Source: Anaerolineae bacterium (GTDB taxonomy: Bacteria > Chloroflexota > Anaerolineae > UBA4142). From it: a stretch of DNA of 5,470 bases. The notes beneath the pieces are model-generated. The model was not told the origin of the DNA. It did not search any database and was given only the letters and a program-made list of their open reading frames with translations. The stretch lies in assembly GCA_027457205.1 (NCBI GenBank), contig DAIDTM010000030.1:1-5470 (forward strand), written 5' to 3'. Shown piece after piece: positions 3,967 through 5,470 of this stretch (its first letter is position 1; every line of letters begins with the position of its first letter). The position numbers and the translations under genes were made by a program.

Positions 3967-5470
3967 TCATACCCAAATTCCCGGAATCGTCTTGCCGCAC
4001 CTGGGGCACTTGCCATCGCGCGTCACGCGCACTTGCGGAATGCGATAGCCGTAGCGCTCGACGAGGAGCGTGTTGCATTTGGGGCAGTACGTGTTCTCGT
4101 AATTCTTGACGTAGCCCGGCAGGTTGCCAGCGTAAACATAGTGCAGCCCGGCTTCCTGCCCGATCTCCGCCGCGCGGATGAGCGTCGCCGCGGGCGTATA
4201 GCCGGTATCCGTCATCTGATAGTCCGGATGAAACGCGGTGACGTGCCATGGAATGTCCGGTGAGACGGAGCGGATGTACTGCGCGGCGTCCATCAACTCC
4301 TCGTTCGAATCGTTGAAGCCGGGAATGACGAGCGTGACCACTTCGAGCCAGAAACCCATTTCCTTGACGCGCTGGATCGAATCGAGAACGACTTGCAGCG
4401 GCATACCGAGCTTGCGATAGTTCTTGTCGCGCATCGATTTCAAGTCGATCTTGTAGCCGACGACGTAGGGTCGAATGTACTCCAGCGCCTCGCGCGTCGC
4501 GTTGCCGTTTGAGACGTAGACGCCGCGAATGCTGTGCTGCTGCGCGACCTTGAAAACCTCGACCGCCCATTCGCTCGTGATGAGCGGCTCGTTGTACGAG
4601 CTGCCGATGAGTTGCGCGCCGGTGCGCCGCGCCGCCGCGACAATTTGCTCTGGCGTCACGCGCTCTGGCATTCCGCCGGCGTCCGCGTCACGCAGCGTCT
4701 GCGAAATGTCCCAGTTCTGACAATTCTTGACGAGGAAAAAGTTGGCGAGGTAGTTGTGTTCCTCATCCACTTCCATATTGTAGACGGCGCCATCGAAATT
4801 CTCAGAGGCAATTTCACGGAGCGGGACAAGGTAATAATCTTCTGCCTCGCGCCAACGCCGTGGGACGGCGTCGCTAGTGTACCATACCACCGTAAATTGC
4901 CGCTTGGCTTGTTTGACCAAACGTCCCTGTATTTTTTTCTCCGCCGGCAGTGTGTTCTCATACAACGACGGCAAATAGCCCACCTTGAGCGCGAGATACG
5001 CGATTCCATAGGCAAGATCTGCTGATATGGTCGTGACACTGATTTTGCCATTCGGATAGCGGTGACCATCGCCTTGGATGTACGCGTCTAGGAAACTCTC
5101 AACAACATTGCGCGGGGCGTCGAAGAAGTGCGGTGGCACGCGCTTGTCGCTGGCTCTGGAACCGCAAAGGCTTTGGAACAAAACGGCAACCGACGACTTG
5201 GAAACTGCCACTGTTCGTGTAGTTTCACGTTGAAGCACAGGCGCATCGATGCCAAACACTTGACGCATCAATCTCTGGGTTTCAGCAGCCAAGCGCGCTT
5301 CCGTAGGCCCAAACGAGAAAGATAAATCGAAACTGTTGGGTCGAGACTTGTCTTTGGTCACACTGCCTTCAGCACAGTAGTAGCCGAATAGCCGCGCGAG
5401 TGAATCCGTCAAAGGAATGACCGACGGGATTCCGGGTCGTCTCTCTTTCCAAAAACGCACTGTGTTATCT
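3967..5470 (-). CDS. amrS: AmmeMemoRadiSam-system radical SAM enzyme, intein-containing, 5' end outside window
   Basis: This is a partial precursor gene. The frame stays open to the right edge (D-N-T precede the GTG at 5458-5460), so that GTG is an internal codon, not a start. Residues are numbered from it. Residues 1-246 are intein and residues 247-497 are C-extein. The C-extein opens with CQNWDISQ, the end of the family's CxxxCxxC-QNW cluster motif. It continues with SSYNEP (287-292), KIDLKS (337-342), VIPGFNDS (378-385) and HVTAFHPDY (406-414), and ends in a zinc ribbon with C459, C462, C485 and C488. These are hallmarks of the PflA-like AmmeMemoRadiSam enzyme, which binds [4Fe-4S] and S-adenosylmethionine in the cytoplasm and is named for co-occurrence with AMMECR1 and Memo proteins. 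Its exact reaction is not something the sequence shows. The family runs to roughly 330-350 residues, so about 85 N-extein residues should lie upstream. Neither partner gene is visible here. The toxin-antitoxin pair starts 19 nt after the TGA stop. Confidence 0.9.
   Translation of the reverse strand, partial: DNTVRFWKERRPGIPSVIPLTDSLARLFGYYCAEGSVTKDKSRPNSFDLSFSFGPTEARLAAETQRLMRQVFGIDAPVLQRETTRTVAVSKSSVAVLFQSLCGSRASDKRVPPHFFDAPRNVVESFLDAYIQGDGHRYPNGKISVTTISADLAYGIAYLALKVGYLPSLYENTLPAEKKIQGRLVKQAKRQFTVVWYTSDAVPRRWREAEDYYLVPLREIASENFDGAVYNMEVDEEHNYLANFFLVKNCQNWDISQTLRDADAGGMPERVTPEQIVAAARRTGAQLIGSSYNEPLITSEWAVEVFKVAQQHSIRGVYVSNGNATREALEYIRPYVVGYKIDLKSMRDKNYRKLGMPLQVVLDSIQRVKEMGFWLEVVTLVIPGFNDSNEELMDAAQYIRSVSPDIPWHVTAFHPDYQMTDTGYTPAATLIRAAEIGQEAGLHYVYAGNLPGYVKNYENTYCPKCNTLLVERYGYRIPQVRVTRDGKCPRCGKTIPGIWV
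3997..4086 (-). other. C-terminal zinc-ribbon of AmrS
   Basis: Two CPxC pairs, C459-P-K-C462 and C485-P-R-C488, lie 22 residues apart, just before the terminal IPGIWV. This arrangement is typical of the AmmeMemoRadiSam radical SAM family and probably binds one zinc ion. It supports the claim that the 3' end of amrS is complete. Confidence 0.75.
4720..4782 (-). other. Intein C-terminal splice site (blocks F and G) with Cys+1
   Basis: The segment VYNMEVDEEHNYLANFF matches the canonical block F pattern, including the HNYLAN core. It is followed by LVKN, then Cys. The terminal Asn246 (codon 4723-4725) would cyclise, and Cys247 (codon 4720-4722) is the +1 nucleophile. The penultimate residue, normally His, is Lys245 here. 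The residues right after the junction, QNWDISQ, are conserved extein sequence, which fixes the boundary. Confidence 0.9.
4723..5470 (-). mobile_element. Intein with LAGLIDADG homing endonuclease, N-terminal part outside window
   Basis: An in-frame protein intron interrupts amrS. Visible blocks, numbered from the GTG at 5460, are: block C LARLFGYYCAEG (21-32); block D around KRVPPHFF (106-113); block E FLDAYIQGDG (123-132); an H-like helix SADLAYGIAYLALKVGY (146-162); block F VYNMEVDEEHNYLAN (227-241 region); and block G ending VKN|C (244-247). Blocks A and B, with the first splicing nucleophile, lie beyond the right edge. The intein should excise itself and ligate the exteins. The endonuclease domain would copy the element into empty amrS alleles. 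Hand counts of five 60-base lines inside the intein give 50-57% GC, against 57-73% for four lines of the C-extein, consistent with separate ancestry. The call is firm because a strong block F/G precedes an intact radical SAM sequence in the same frame. Confidence 0.93.
4966..5400 (-). other. LAGLIDADG (DOD) homing endonuclease domain of the intein
   Basis: Two LAGLIDADG helices are visible about 100 residues apart, the usual spacing for a single-chain two-motif enzyme. The first is LARLFGYYCAEG, with acidic residue E31. The second is FLDAYIQGDG, with acidic residue D131. Both metal-binding acids are retained. The K-x-x-P element (K106 to P109) found before the second motif in DOD inteins is also present. 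No frameshift or stop is seen, so the domain looks functional, although cleavage activity cannot be judged from sequence alone. Its target would be the uninterrupted amrS cluster-motif codons. Confidence 0.85.

Noticed and set aside
3958..3970. Four-codon mini-frame (M-N-I-L) starting in the amrS stop (ATGA overlap)
   Set aside because: It has no clear ribosome binding site of its own and probably arises by chance in the short AT-rich spacer.
5458..5460. GTG as the start of a free-standing protein
   Set aside because: The frame is open further upstream and the position is inside the intein. A start here would lack the N-extein and the N-terminal splicing blocks.

Overview
The window is a compact, one-strand gene run from a moderately GC-rich bacterium. 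Everything with coding support lies on the minus strand. In transcription order, from high to low coordinates, it reads: a radical SAM gene interrupted by an intein, a two-gene toxin-antitoxin module, enolase, a MaoC-type hydratase, a zinc alcohol dehydrogenase, and a small membrane protein of the CmpB/ABC-transporter-type-IV family. The junctions are 19 nt, an 8-nt overlap, 66 nt, 23 nt, 26 nt and 3 nt, so the run could be one operon or two. The 66-nt gap before eno is the only one with real room for an internal promoter. The AmmeMemoRadiSam enzyme, the AAATCTGAAATC-like intergenic repeats and the overall gene style suggest an uncultivated Chloroflexota (Anaerolineae-like) bacterium, but that assignment is an inference with modest confidence.

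Right end (3967-5470): the most notable object is an AmmeMemoRadiSam-system radical SAM enzyme (amrS) carrying an intein. The first ~250 visible residues are not radical SAM sequence. They are a LAGLIDADG homing-endonuclease domain followed by a C-terminal splicing domain ending ...LVKN|C. The first C-extein residue is the Cys of CQNW, which in this family is the third cysteine of the CxxxCxxC [4Fe-4S]/SAM motif. The intein therefore sits inside the catalytic cluster motif. The N-extein and the N-terminal splicing blocks lie beyond the window edge.

Middle (3377-3947): a RelB-like antitoxin overlaps a RelE/ParE-fold toxin by 8 nt. The toxin has an unusual cluster of five cysteines.

Left half (85-3310): a full-length enolase (glycolysis) is followed by a MaoC-fold enoyl-CoA hydratase-like protein, a zinc-dependent alcohol dehydrogenase with both zinc sites, and a small membrane protein that begins one codon after the dehydrogenase stop, in the same frame. 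The first 84 bases hold short AT-rich direct repeats and end in a probable ribosome binding site for a further gene just off the left edge. The metabolic genes fit central carbon and CoA-thioester/alcohol metabolism, but nothing in the sequence ties them to one pathway.
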